Below the pieces are notes generated by a model, which saw only the letters and a list, made by a program, of their open reading frames with translations, searched no databases and was not told where the DNA came from. Made by a program: the position numbers and the translations under genes. From Mesorhizobium sp. (lineage in GTDB: Bacteria; Pseudomonadota; Alphaproteobacteria; Rhizobiales; Rhizobiaceae): a stretch of DNA of 64,000 bases. Numbering within the stretch: position 1 is the first letter of the stretch; each line of letters opens with the position of its first letter. Where the stretch lies: contig NZ_SUGA01000017.1 of the NCBI RefSeq assembly GCF_004963255.1, positions 32,680-96,679 of the forward strand. The letters are read 5' to 3'. Shown in pieces: positions 1 to 7,397 of the stretch.

Positions 1-1
1 C

Positions 2-346
2 GGCGACGTCAAGTTCGGCAACATGAAGAAGGGCTTCGACCCGCAAGCCGTCGGCACCGGCGGTTCCGATCTTCCCGACCTGCCGGCCGAGTTCTCGCAG
101 AGCGAGCAGTTCACCCGCGGCGTGGTCGGCATGGCCCGCTCGCAGGACCCGAATTCGGCCAACTCGCAGTTCTTCATCATGTTCGCGCCGGCGCCGAACC
201 TCGATGGCCAGTACACGATCGTCGGCAAGGTGGAGGGTGGCATGGACCTCGTCGACAAGATCAAGAAGGGCGACGAGGCCGACAACGGCACGGTCAGCGA
301 CCCCGACCGCATGATCAAGGTTCGCATCGCCGCCGACGGCAAATAA
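2..346 (+). CDS. Peptidyl-prolyl cis-trans isomerase, cyclophilin type (5' end outside window)
   Basis: C-terminal part of a cyclophilin, which accelerates cis-trans isomerisation of X-Pro bonds. The frame is open to the left edge (GDVKFGN precedes the first internal Met), so the true start lies outside the window. The visible part carries the cyclophilin core motif NSANSQFFIMF and the closing strand YTIVGKVEGGMD. The next gene, 30 bases downstream, is a second cyclophilin with the same motifs, so the two look like tandem paralogues in one operon. Whether this copy has an export signal cannot be seen because the N terminus is missing; a periplasmic/cytoplasmic pair is common in this group (inference). 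Confidence 0.93.
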   Translation, partial: GDVKFGNMKKGFDPQAVGTGGSDLPDLPAEFSQSEQFTRGVVGMARSQDPNSANSQFFIMFAPAPNLDGQYTIVGKVEGGMDLVDKIKKGDEADNGTVSDPDRMIKVRIAADGK

Positions 347-376
347 ACCCCTCAATTTTCAAAAAGGATTTCTGAC

Positions 377-889
377 ATGGCTGAGATCAAGGATCGCGAG
401 AACGCGCTGATCATGGAAACGACCAAGGGCAAGGTCGTCATCGAAATGTATCCCGAACTGGCCCCCGGCCACGTCGCCCGCATCAAGGAACTGGCGCGTG
501 AGGGCGCCTATGACGGCGTCGTGTTCCACCGCGTCATCGACGGCTTCATGGCGCAGACCGGCGACGTCAAGTTCGGCAATTCGAGCAAGCCCACCTATGC
601 GCCGTCGCGCGCGGGAATGGGCGGGTCCGACAAGCCGGACCTCAAAGCCGAATTCTCCAACGCCAATCATGGCCGCGGCGCCTGCTCGATGGCGCGCGCC
701 CAGAACCCGAACTCGGCGAATTCGCAGTTCTTCATCTGCTTCGACGATGCCGCCTTCCTCAACCGCCAGTACACGGTGTGGGGACAGGTCATCGAGGGCA
801 TGGAAAATGTTGACAAGATCAAGCGCGGCGAGCCGGTGCAGGATCCCGACAAGATCGTGTCGCTGAAGGTCGCGGCCGACGTCAAGTAA
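377..889 (+). CDS. ppiB: Peptidyl-prolyl cis-trans isomerase B-like cyclophilin
   Basis: Complete 170-residue cyclophilin. The signature FHRVIDGFMAQTGD lies at about residues 50-63 and holds the catalytic Arg (R52) with the Phe, Met and Gln that line the proline pocket; NSANSQFFICF follows near residue 115. There is no signal peptide: the protein starts MAEIKDRENALIMET and goes straight into the first beta strand, so it should act in the cytoplasm as a folding catalyst. An AAGGA Shine-Dalgarno stretch precedes the ATG. It follows another cyclophilin gene and precedes a small transporter and queA by short gaps, consistent with one transcript. Confidence 0.95.
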   Translation: MAEIKDRENALIMETTKGKVVIEMYPELAPGHVARIKELAREGAYDGVVFHRVIDGFMAQTGDVKFGNSSKPTYAPSRAGMGGSDKPDLKAEFSNANHGRGACSMARAQNPNSANSQFFICFDDAAFLNRQYTVWGQVIEGMENVDKIKRGEPVQDPDKIVSLKVAADVK

Positions 890-899
890 GGGCATAACG

Positions 900-1349
900 A
901 TGATGGGCGCTGTCTGGTCCCTGCTCGGCATCCTGTCCGGCGCCTTCATCGCCATCCAGGCGCCGATCAATTCGCAACTTGCGCGCGGCCTCGGCCTTCC
1001 CGTGGCCGCCGCGGCGTTCTCGTTCCTGTCGGGCGCCATCGTCCTTGGCATCATTGCCTTCGCGGTGGTGAGGCTGCAGGGCATCTCGCTCGACTGGAAG
1101 GCGCCGGCGCCCTGGCTGTTCATCGCCGGCGGCATGCTCGGCGGCTTCTATGTCACGCTCTCCACCATTCTCACGCCACGCATCGGCGCCGCGGCCCTGA
1201 TGGCCTTCCTGGTCGCCGGGCAGTTGCTCGCCGGCATGCTGATCGACCGCGTCGGCTTCCTTGGCGTCGCGGTGCGCGAAATCTCGCTTGGCCGCGTCGC
1301 CGGCGCGGTAATGCTGCTCGCCGGGGCGCTGCTCATCCGGCTTTTCTGA
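900..1349 (+). CDS. DMT-superfamily small membrane transporter (YdcZ/DUF606-like)
   Basis: A 149-residue, almost wholly hydrophobic protein with about five membrane spans. The start (GAVWSLLGILSGAFIAIQAP, then INSQLA) is typical of the YdcZ/DUF606 branch of the drug/metabolite transporter superfamily, whose members are half the size of ten-span EamA transporters. Substrate is unknown. Its TGA overlaps the queA ATG by one base (TGATG), so the two genes are probably translationally coupled, although no functional link to queuosine synthesis is evident. An alternative start one codon downstream is possible. Confidence 0.8.
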   Translation: MMGAVWSLLGILSGAFIAIQAPINSQLARGLGLPVAAAAFSFLSGAIVLGIIAFAVVRLQGISLDWKAPAPWLFIAGGMLGGFYVTLSTILTPRIGAAALMAFLVAGQLLAGMLIDRVGFLGVAVREISLGRVAGAVMLLAGALLIRLF

Positions 1350-2437
1350 TGCGTGTCGACCTGTTCGACTTCGACCTGCCGGAGGAGCGCATCGCGCTTC
1401 GCCCGGCGGAACCGCGCGACAGCGCCAGGCTGCTGGTCGTCGAGCCGGGCGAACCATTGCGGGACCACATCGTCCGCGACCTCCCTTCGCTGCTAAGGCA
1501 AGGCGACGTGCTGGTGTTCAACGATACCAAGGTCATCCCGGCGCAACTGAAGGGACTGCGCAAGCGCGGCGAGGCGGTGGCGCAGGTCGAGGCGACGCTG
1601 CATATGCGCGTGGCGCCGGATCGCTGGCAGGCTTTCATGCGGCCGGGCAAGCGCATCGCGGCCGGCGACCGCATCCATTTCGGTCATGACGGCAGTTCCT
1701 GCTTCCTCGGTCAGCTCGACGCGACGGTGCTCGAAAAGGGCGAGGCTGGCGAGGCGCTGCTCGGTTTCGACCTTTCCGGGCCGTTCCTCGACGAGGCGCT
1801 GCATGCCGTCGGCCACATTCCGCTGCCGCCTTATATCGCTTCGAAGCGCGATGACGACGAGCGCGACCGTGCCGACTACCAGACCATCTATGCCAGGGAA
1901 GAGGGCGCGGTCGCTGCCCCCACCGCCGGGCTGCATTTCACGCCGGAACTGTTTGCCGCGCTCGACGCCCAGGGCATCGAGCGCCGCTTCGTCACGCTGC
2001 ATGTCGGCGCCGGCACCTTCCTGCCGGTGAAGGCCGACGACACGGCCGACCACAAGATGCATGCGGAGACCGGCTCGGTAAGTGCCGAGACGGCGGCGGC
2101 GCTCAACGCGGCCAAGGCGCGAGGAGGGCGGATCATCTGCGTCGGTACGACATCGCTGCGGCTTCTGGAGAGCGCGGCTCGCGCGGACCGCAGGATAGAA
2201 CCCTGGTCCGGACCGACCGACATCTTCATCACGCCGGGCTATCGCTTCCGCACAGCCGACATGCTGATGACCAATTTCCATCTGCCGCGCTCGACGCTGT
2301 TCATGCTGGTCTCGGCCTTCAGCGGCCTGGAGACGATGCGCTCGGCCTATGCGCATGCCATCGAGAACCGCTACAGGTTCTATTCCTATGGCGACGCCAG
2401 CCTGCTTTACCGAGCGGAGACGAGCGATGGACGATGA
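1349..2437 (+). CDS. queA: S-adenosylmethionine:tRNA ribosyltransferase-isomerase QueA
   Basis: QueA moves the ribosyl part of S-adenosylmethionine onto preQ1 at the wobble position of GUN-anticodon tRNAs, giving epoxyqueuosine. The 362-residue length is normal for the family. Diagnostic stretches are MRVDLFDFDLPEERIA at the N terminus, VFNDTKVIPAQL, APTAGLHFT, LHVGAGTFLPV and LMTNFHLPRSTL. tgt, which inserts preQ1 just before this step, lies 252 bases downstream, so the pathway order in the operon is reversed relative to the chemistry. The start overlaps the upstream transporter stop and the end overlaps the next small gene by 11 bases. Confidence 0.97.
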   Translation: MRVDLFDFDLPEERIALRPAEPRDSARLLVVEPGEPLRDHIVRDLPSLLRQGDVLVFNDTKVIPAQLKGLRKRGEAVAQVEATLHMRVAPDRWQAFMRPGKRIAAGDRIHFGHDGSSCFLGQLDATVLEKGEAGEALLGFDLSGPFLDEALHAVGHIPLPPYIASKRDDDERDRADYQTIYAREEGAVAAPTAGLHFTPELFAALDAQGIERRFVTLHVGAGTFLPVKADDTADHKMHAETGSVSAETAAALNAAKARGGRIICVGTTSLRLLESAARADRRIEPWSGPTDIFITPGYRFRTADMLMTNFHLPRSTLFMLVSAFSGLETMRSAYAHAIENRYRFYSYGDASLLYRAETSDGR

Positions 2438-2696
2438 TCTCGGCGGCATGGACCGCGACAGGCTGATCGCGGAAGTGAGAAAGCTGCGCGCCGGTATCCG
2501 CGCGCATCGCGATACGACCGGGCATGATCTGTGCTGGCATCATCCCGACCTCTGGGACCTTTTGCCGGAAAAGACCGAGCCGTCGATCGCCGTGCCGCCA
2601 TGGCCGAAATTCATGCGCGGCTGCATCCGCTACCGGCAGTCACTCGACGAGCAGGCGCCCGATGCGCCGGTGCACGACAAGGAATTCAATGGCTGA
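2427..2696 (+). CDS. Small conserved hypothetical protein between queA and tgt
   Basis: An 89-residue protein starting MDDDLGGMDRDRL. It overlaps the end of queA by 11 bases and the start of tgt by 8, a tight nesting that argues it is really translated. The first half is a charged helix (RLIAEVRKLRAGIRAHRD); the second is rich in Trp, His and Pro with HDLCWHHPDLWDLLPE and PPWPKFMRGCIRYR. No signal peptide or membrane span. I do not recognise a functional family, though I recall similar short proteins as conserved hypotheticals in Proteobacteria. Cys and His are present but do not form an obvious zinc motif. Confidence 0.75.
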   Translation: MDDDLGGMDRDRLIAEVRKLRAGIRAHRDTTGHDLCWHHPDLWDLLPEKTEPSIAVPPWPKFMRGCIRYRQSLDEQAPDAPVHDKEFNG

Positions 2697-3819
2697 GACT
2701 TTTTCCTTCACGGTGCTTGCCAGCGACGGCAGGGCCAGGCGCGGCCTTGTCTCGATGCCGCGCGGCGAAATCCGCACGCCGGCCTTCATGCCGGTCGGCA
2801 CCGGCGGCACCGTCAAGGCCATGTATATGGATCAGGTGCGCGGCGTCGGCGCCGACATCATTTTGGGCAACACCTATCATCTGATGCTGCGGCCCGGCGC
2901 CGAGCGCGTCGCCCGGCTTGGCGGCCTGCACGAGTTTGCGCGCTGGCCATATCCGATCCTGACGGACAGCGGCGGCTTCCAGGTCATGTCGCTGTCGAAG
3001 CTCAGGAAACTGACCGAGCAGGGCGTCACCTTCCGCTCGCATATCGATGGCGCGCCTTATGAAATGTCGCCGGAACGGTCGATCGAGATCCAGGGGTTGC
3101 TCGATTCCGACATCCAGATGCAGCTCGACGAGTGCACGGCACTTCCGGCCAAGCCCAAGGAGATCGAGCGCGCCATGGAATTGTCGCTGCGCTGGGCCGA
3201 GCGATGCAAGGCGGCATTCGGCGACCAGCCGGGCAAGGCGATGTTCGGCATCGTCCAGGGCGGCGACAGCGCGCCGATGCGCGTGCGTTCGGCGCAGGCG
3301 CTGAAGGCGATGGACCTCAAAGGCTATGCCGTCGGCGGGCTGGCGGTGGGCGAGCCGCAATCGGTGATGCTGGAGATGCTCGACATTACCTGCCCGGAAT
3401 TGCCGGCCGACAGACCGCGCTACCTGATGGGAGTCGGCACGCCGGACGATATATTGAAATCGGTGGCGCGCGGCATCGACATGTTCGACTGCGTGATGCC
3501 GACGCGCGCCGGCCGGCATGGCCTCGCCTATACGCGCCGCGGCAAGGTCAATCTCAGGAATGCCCGCCACGCCGACGATCCGCGGCCGCTCGACGAGGAA
3601 AGCGATTGCCCGGCGGCGCGCGATTATTCGCGCGCCTATCTGCATCATCTGGTCCGCTCGCAGGAGTCGCTCGGAGCGATGCTGCTGACCTGGAACAATC
3701 TCTCATATTATCAGAAGCTGATGCAGGACATCCGGGCAGCCATCGAGGCGCAGGCTTTTGAAGCGCGCGCCGCCGAGATCGCCGAAGGCTGGGCGAGGGG
3801 CGACATCAAGGCGATCTAA
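2689..3819 (+). CDS. tgt: tRNA-guanine(34) transglycosylase Tgt, with a degraded zinc site
   Basis: Exchanges guanine for preQ1 at tRNA position 34. The protein is 376 residues from the ATG at 2689; the frame is open further upstream but MAETFSFTVL is the family N terminus. The substrate loop TDSGGFQVMSL and the nucleophile region FDCVMPTRAGRHG are intact. The C-terminal zinc motif is not: where E. coli and Zymomonas Tgt have CxCxxC and a His 26 residues later, this protein has Ser305-Asp-Cys307-Pro-Ala-Ala310 and Asn336, so three of four ligands are lost. The surrounding fold sequence (RDYSRAYLHHL) is preserved, so an active zinc-free enzyme is more likely than a dead one. Overlaps the previous gene by 8 bases. 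Confidence 0.96.
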   Translation: MAETFSFTVLASDGRARRGLVSMPRGEIRTPAFMPVGTGGTVKAMYMDQVRGVGADIILGNTYHLMLRPGAERVARLGGLHEFARWPYPILTDSGGFQVMSLSKLRKLTEQGVTFRSHIDGAPYEMSPERSIEIQGLLDSDIQMQLDECTALPAKPKEIERAMELSLRWAERCKAAFGDQPGKAMFGIVQGGDSAPMRVRSAQALKAMDLKGYAVGGLAVGEPQSVMLEMLDITCPELPADRPRYLMGVGTPDDILKSVARGIDMFDCVMPTRAGRHGLAYTRRGKVNLRNARHADDPRPLDEESDCPAARDYSRAYLHHLVRSQESLGAMLLTWNNLSYYQKLMQDIRAAIEAQAFEARAAEIAEGWARGDIKAI

Positions 3820-3918
3820 AAAGCGCGTCGCGATCCTTCGGATTCGCTGCATGCGCTTTTGGTCTTTAACTTTACACATGTCTTTATCCGAAACCGGTTC
3901 CCACTTTCAGGAGACATG
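3819..3918. repeat. Rhizobiales-type palindromic intergenic repeat downstream of tgt
   Basis: Two adjacent inverted structures. The first has arms AAAAGCGC (3819-3826) and GCGCTTTT (3853-3860) around an inner imperfect hairpin with a TTC loop; it ends in a T run and may terminate tgt transcription. The second has arms CATGTC (3877-3882) and GACATG (3913-3918) around TTTATCCGAAACCGG. The latter resembles the short CATGTC...ATCCCAAAACCG...GACATGC mosaic repeats scattered between genes in rhizobial genomes (recalled, not searched). Confidence 0.6.
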
Positions 3919-3989
3919 CTCTAGCCGCTGGTCCCGCCGATTGACGGACGTTCTGCCTGGGAGCAGAATCCTGTCTTGAGGGATCAGCC

Positions 3990-4715
3990 ATGGCTGTGAC
4001 GTTCGATTTCGCCGGCAAAACGGCGATCGTGACCGGCGGGTCGAGGGGCATCGGCAAGGCCGTGGCCATGCAACTGGCGCGATCAGGATGCGACGTCTGG
4101 GTATGGGATGCCGATCCAGCGCCACTCGACGGAACCCGCAGCCAAACGGTGGATGTAACCAAGGCAGTGGATATCGGAAAAGCCCTGAACGAAGTGATCG
4201 CCGAGAGCGGCCGGGTCGATATTCTCGTCAACAATGCGGGCTATCTCGGGCCCTATCGTAGCTTCGAGGCTGTCGAGCCGGCCGAGTGGCAGCGCATCGT
4301 CGGAGTCAACCTCATCGGCACGTTTGAGGTCACACATCAGGTTCTGCCGTTCATGCGCAAGACCGGCAGCGGCCGCATCGTCAATATGGGGTCGCTGGCC
4401 GGCAAGGAGGGATTGCCTAATCTTGCAGCCTATTCGGCGGCGAGCGCAGGTATCATCGCCTTCACCAAAGCCTTGTCGCGCGAAGTTAATGACACCGATA
4501 TTCGCGTCAATTGCGTCGCGCCGGGGCCTATCGATACCGATCTTATCAGGCGACTTGGCAATCAAGTCGTCAGCGACATGATCGGCGCAAGTCCGCTCAA
4601 GCGCCTTGGCGCCGTCGACGAGGTCGCGGCGCTGGTGCTGTGGCTTTGCTCCGATGCCGTCAGCTTCAACACGGGCGCGGTATTCGACATGTCCGGCGGC
4701 AGGGCTCGCTACTGA
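3990..4715 (+). CDS. SDR-family oxidoreductase lacking the catalytic lysine
   Basis: A 241-residue classical short-chain dehydrogenase/reductase. The Rossmann motif TGGSRGIG (residues 15-22), NNAG (81-84), Asn107, Ser135 and Tyr148 are present, and the proline-glycine motif APGPIDT follows. The active site normally reads YxxxK; here it is Tyr148-Ser-Ala-Ala-Ser152, so Lys is replaced by Ser. Lys normally lowers the tyrosine pKa and holds the nicotinamide ribose, so this may be a weak, repurposed or inactive enzyme. GAGGG precedes the start. It stands alone between a repeat element and a membrane glycosyltransferase-like gene; substrate unknown. Confidence 0.9.
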   Translation: MAVTFDFAGKTAIVTGGSRGIGKAVAMQLARSGCDVWVWDADPAPLDGTRSQTVDVTKAVDIGKALNEVIAESGRVDILVNNAGYLGPYRSFEAVEPAEWQRIVGVNLIGTFEVTHQVLPFMRKTGSGRIVNMGSLAGKEGLPNLAAYSAASAGIIAFTKALSREVNDTDIRVNCVAPGPIDTDLIRRLGNQVVSDMIGASPLKRLGAVDEVAALVLWLCSDAVSFNTGAVFDMSGGRARY

Positions 4716-4837
4716 ACACCGGTTTATGTGCTGAGAGACCCGAGACCCTCAAGCCTCCGCTTGAGCGTGCGCGAACCATTTTGAAACGACTGCGATTGTA
4801 TAGATTGCCGGGATGATTTCAGGCAAAGGCGCAGACC

Positions 4838-6313
4838 TTGGTCGTCTCGGAACAAGCCTCGGTGTCGGGCGAGGCACAAACCAACCGTGCTAACGGCCCC
4901 CGCGAGCCTGCAGCCGCCGTCCAACAATGGACTGGAGCGGTATTGCTCGCCGTCGCGATCATCGGGGTGGCCGGCCTCGTGCTGCGGGTGCTCGGCGCGC
5001 GGGGCGACCTCTGGGTCGACGAGATCTGGAGCCTGGCACTGCTTGAGCCGCTCACCTCGATCGACCAGATATTCTGGCGCATAAATCACGACAACAATCA
5101 TTTCCTCAATTCCATCTACCTCTACCTGGTCGGCGCCGATGCGACGCCACTGCTTCAGCGCGGGCTTTCGATAGCGCTTGGCGTCGGCGCAGTCTTTGCC
5201 GCGGCGGCGGCTGCTCGCGGACGGTGGGCCGCTGTCGTCACAAGCCTGCTGTTCGCCATCAGCTATCCGATGGTTCACTATGGCTCGGAAGCGAGAGGCT
5301 ATGCCGGCCTGGTCTTGTTCTCGCTTCTTGCCGTTTTGTTCCTCGAGCGCCGGCTCGACGGAAAGGGTTCGGGCATCGCGTTCGCAGAGGTCGTCCTGCT
5401 CGGCTTTCTGTCCCATCTCATCATGGTGGAAACCGTTGCTGTCCTTGTAGCCTGGACCGCCTGGCTCATCTGGCGCCGCACAGGCAGCTTCGAGCGGGTC
5501 AATGTGGATCTCGGTCAGATTTTCGCGCCGGCCTTCCTGGCTGTGCTGCCGCTAGCCGCCTGCATGCTCATCGGCAGGCTGCTGTTTGGCTTCAGGATCG
5601 GTGGTGCCTTGCCATTCTCGCTTCAGGCCTTCGCGCAGGGCTATGGCGGAATGATCCGCTATCTGTTTGGCGTGCCGGATTGGATCGGCGACTGGCCCTG
5701 CATCGCTGCCGCCTGTGGGCTCGTCTGCGTCAGTGCCGCCATCTGGCGCGACCGGCGGGCCAGCCTCTACGTCCTCGCGATCGTCGGATTGCCGATGGTC
5801 ATGGCATTGGCGCGATTACCCAATGCCGAATTCCAGCGTTACTTCCTCGTCCCCGCAACATTGATGCTGCTGTGGGCGGGGGAGCTGCTTGGGCGTGGTT
5901 TCGCCGCCGGTGGCAAGTACCGTCTGTGCGCGGCGGTCACGACAGTGGCAATCCTCGCAGGCACGGCGACGCTTCTGATGCCATTCTACGAATATGGGCG
6001 GGGGTCCTACGCAGCGATGGTCGTCAGAATGACGCGTGACGGCGCGGCGAATTACGCCAGCAACCAGGAATTCCGGACCGTGATGACCGTCGATTATTTT
6101 GCCAAACGCCTTGGGCGCCAGGCATCGTTTGTCTCCCTAGACAAAATATGCGACGAGCGTCCGTCCTGGCTGATCCTCGAGGGGCCTATCGACCGGCAGC
6201 CGCAATATGTCGAGGCCGTGCCGACCTGCAGGTCGGCCTATGAGCGTGTCGACGCCTCAACGAGCTGGGGTCTTTCGGGCCTGGCCTGGACATTGTATCA
6301 GCGCCGGGATTGA
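4838..6313 (+). CDS. GT39/ArnT-like integral membrane protein
   Basis: A 491-residue protein with about ten to twelve membrane spans. Near residue 55 the first periplasmic loop has GDLWVDEIWS, the acidic loop typical of polyprenyl-phosphate-dependent GT39/GT83 glycosyltransferases (Pmt, ArnT), followed by NHDNNHFLN and, after two more helices, HYGSEARGYAG. These point to transfer of a sugar from a lipid-phosphate donor to an envelope acceptor, but donor and acceptor cannot be told. The frame has a TGA at 4814, so the start must lie after it; TTG at 4838 is the first candidate and GTG at 4862 another. Confidence 0.75.
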   Translation: MVVSEQASVSGEAQTNRANGPREPAAAVQQWTGAVLLAVAIIGVAGLVLRVLGARGDLWVDEIWSLALLEPLTSIDQIFWRINHDNNHFLNSIYLYLVGADATPLLQRGLSIALGVGAVFAAAAAARGRWAAVVTSLLFAISYPMVHYGSEARGYAGLVLFSLLAVLFLERRLDGKGSGIAFAEVVLLGFLSHLIMVETVAVLVAWTAWLIWRRTGSFERVNVDLGQIFAPAFLAVLPLAACMLIGRLLFGFRIGGALPFSLQAFAQGYGGMIRYLFGVPDWIGDWPCIAAACGLVCVSAAIWRDRRASLYVLAIVGLPMVMALARLPNAEFQRYFLVPATLMLLWAGELLGRGFAAGGKYRLCAAVTTVAILAGTATLLMPFYEYGRGSYAAMVVRMTRDGAANYASNQEFRTVMTVDYFAKRLGRQASFVSLDKICDERPSWLILEGPIDRQPQYVEAVPTCRSAYERVDASTSWGLSGLAWTLYQRRD

Positions 6314-6361
6314 GAACGAGCCCGGCCAAATTCCGGCCGTCGCGCGCCTTTCCGGAATTGC

Positions 6362-6781
6362 TCAGGTGCTGACCGAGGTCGAGGCGCGCAAGCTGCAGCC
6401 GGTGATCTTGAAACTGCCGTCCGCCTGCTGCTGCAGCGTGTAGACCGCCTCGTAATCCTTGCCGTCGGGCCCGACGATCAGCACCTGCTGGACGATCGAG
6501 CCGGGCCCGGTCTGCTCGGCCCTGCCGAAGGAATAGGATTGGGGCTTTCGAACCGGCGCGTAGCCGTTGGTCACCATGTTCATGAAGGTGTCGACGGTCG
6601 GAAAGATCTGCTTCACATTGGGCGCGGCGAAACTGTAGGCGGCGGCGCCGTCATTGGCGATGAAGGCCTTCAACTGGCTGTCGATGACCGTCTGCGCGGC
6701 CTTGACCTCCGCATCGCCGGCGAACGCAAGCGAGGTCATCAGCATTGGAACAAGAGCTAACGCGAACAGTGCTCGGCGCAT
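6362..6781 (-). CDS. DUF4864-type exported protein
   Basis: Taken from the ATG at 6781, the product has 139 residues and begins MRRALFALALVPMLMTSLAFA, a clear Sec signal peptide with AFA cleavage, so it should be periplasmic. The mature part (VIDSQLKAFIANDGAAAYSF, then QIFPTVDTFMNMV) looks like the DUF4864 family, small cystatin/NTF2-like domains of unknown function. The reading frame extends 23 codons further upstream but those residues are charged and precede the signal, so the later start is preferred. It faces the end of the GT39-like gene with a 48-base gap and is divergent from the RAM-domain gene. Confidence 0.8.
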   Translation of the reverse strand: MRRALFALALVPMLMTSLAFAGDAEVKAAQTVIDSQLKAFIANDGAAAYSFAAPNVKQIFPTVDTFMNMVTNGYAPVRKPQSYSFGRAEQTGPGSIVQQVLIVGPDGKDYEAVYTLQQQADGSFKITGCSLRASTSVST

Positions 6782-6992
6782 GGGCTGTCTCCCGGAATTC
6801 GCTTGGCGAACGCTATCTAAAATACGCATTGCGGCATGGCGTGGTTTCACCGAGCTGCGAAGATTGCGCCATTTCAGCGCCGGCAGGCGGGATCAGCCAC
6901 TCTTTGAGCTGCGCGGCGCGTGAAGCTTGAAAGCCGGGCGGCAGTCTGCCACAAGGGCCGCTTATTCACGATGCAGGCGGCAGGACCGGGCA

Positions 6993-7229
6993 ATGAAGGC
7001 ATTTTTCGTGCAGATTAAATGCGATCTGGGCAAGGCCTATGAGGTCGCCAGCGCGCTTGCCGATGCCGAGATCGCCTCCGAGATCTACTCGACCGCCGGC
7101 AACTACGACCTGCTTGCCAAATTCTACGTCGACGACGAGGAGGACGTCGGTCACTTCGTCAACGAGCGGGTACAGATCCTGCCCGGAATCAAGGACACCT
7201 TCACCATCGTGACCTTCCGGGCATTTTGA
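6993..7229 (+). CDS. Stand-alone RAM (Lrp/AsnC ligand-binding) domain protein
   Basis: A 78-residue protein starting MKAFFVQIKCDLGKAYEVA. It consists only of the alpha-beta ligand-binding and oligomerisation domain of Lrp/AsnC regulators (EIYSTAGNYDLLAKFYV, then GIKDTFTIVTFRAF); there is no helix-turn-helix. Such free RAM domains are known to form rings and may bind amino acids or modulate full-length Lrp proteins (family knowledge; the role here is inference). The start at 6993 is preferred because the upstream extension in the same frame is Arg/Ser-rich and not domain-like. A stem-loop follows the stop. Confidence 0.85.
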   Translation: MKAFFVQIKCDLGKAYEVASALADAEIASEIYSTAGNYDLLAKFYVDDEEDVGHFVNERVQILPGIKDTFTIVTFRAF

Positions 7230-7231
7230 TC

Positions 7232-7273
7232 GGTCGGGCGATGCCCCGTCGGCAAGCAGGGGCTGACCCGACC
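7232..7273. terminator. Two-part stem-loop after the RAM-domain gene
   Basis: Nested inverted repeat: outer arms GGTCGGG (7232-7238) and CCCGACC (7267-7273), inner arms GCCCC (7243-7247) and GGGGC (7259-7263), with an 11-base apical loop. It starts three bases after the stop codon. No U-run follows, so it may be a processing or stability element rather than an intrinsic terminator. Confidence 0.5.
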
Positions 7274-7397
7274 TTGCCGCCTGTGCCTTAAATTTAGGCA
7301 ATTTGCATAGAGTGGCCGTCACGGCTTCCTAAATCATCGATTGCGCTTGATTTTCTCCTTCTAGGCCAGTGAAATGGTCTCAGAGGGGAGTACGCGA

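Noticed and set aside
4781..4804. Promoter TTGAAA/TATAGA before the GT39-like gene
   Set aside because: The spacer is only 12 bases, too short for a sigma70 promoter.
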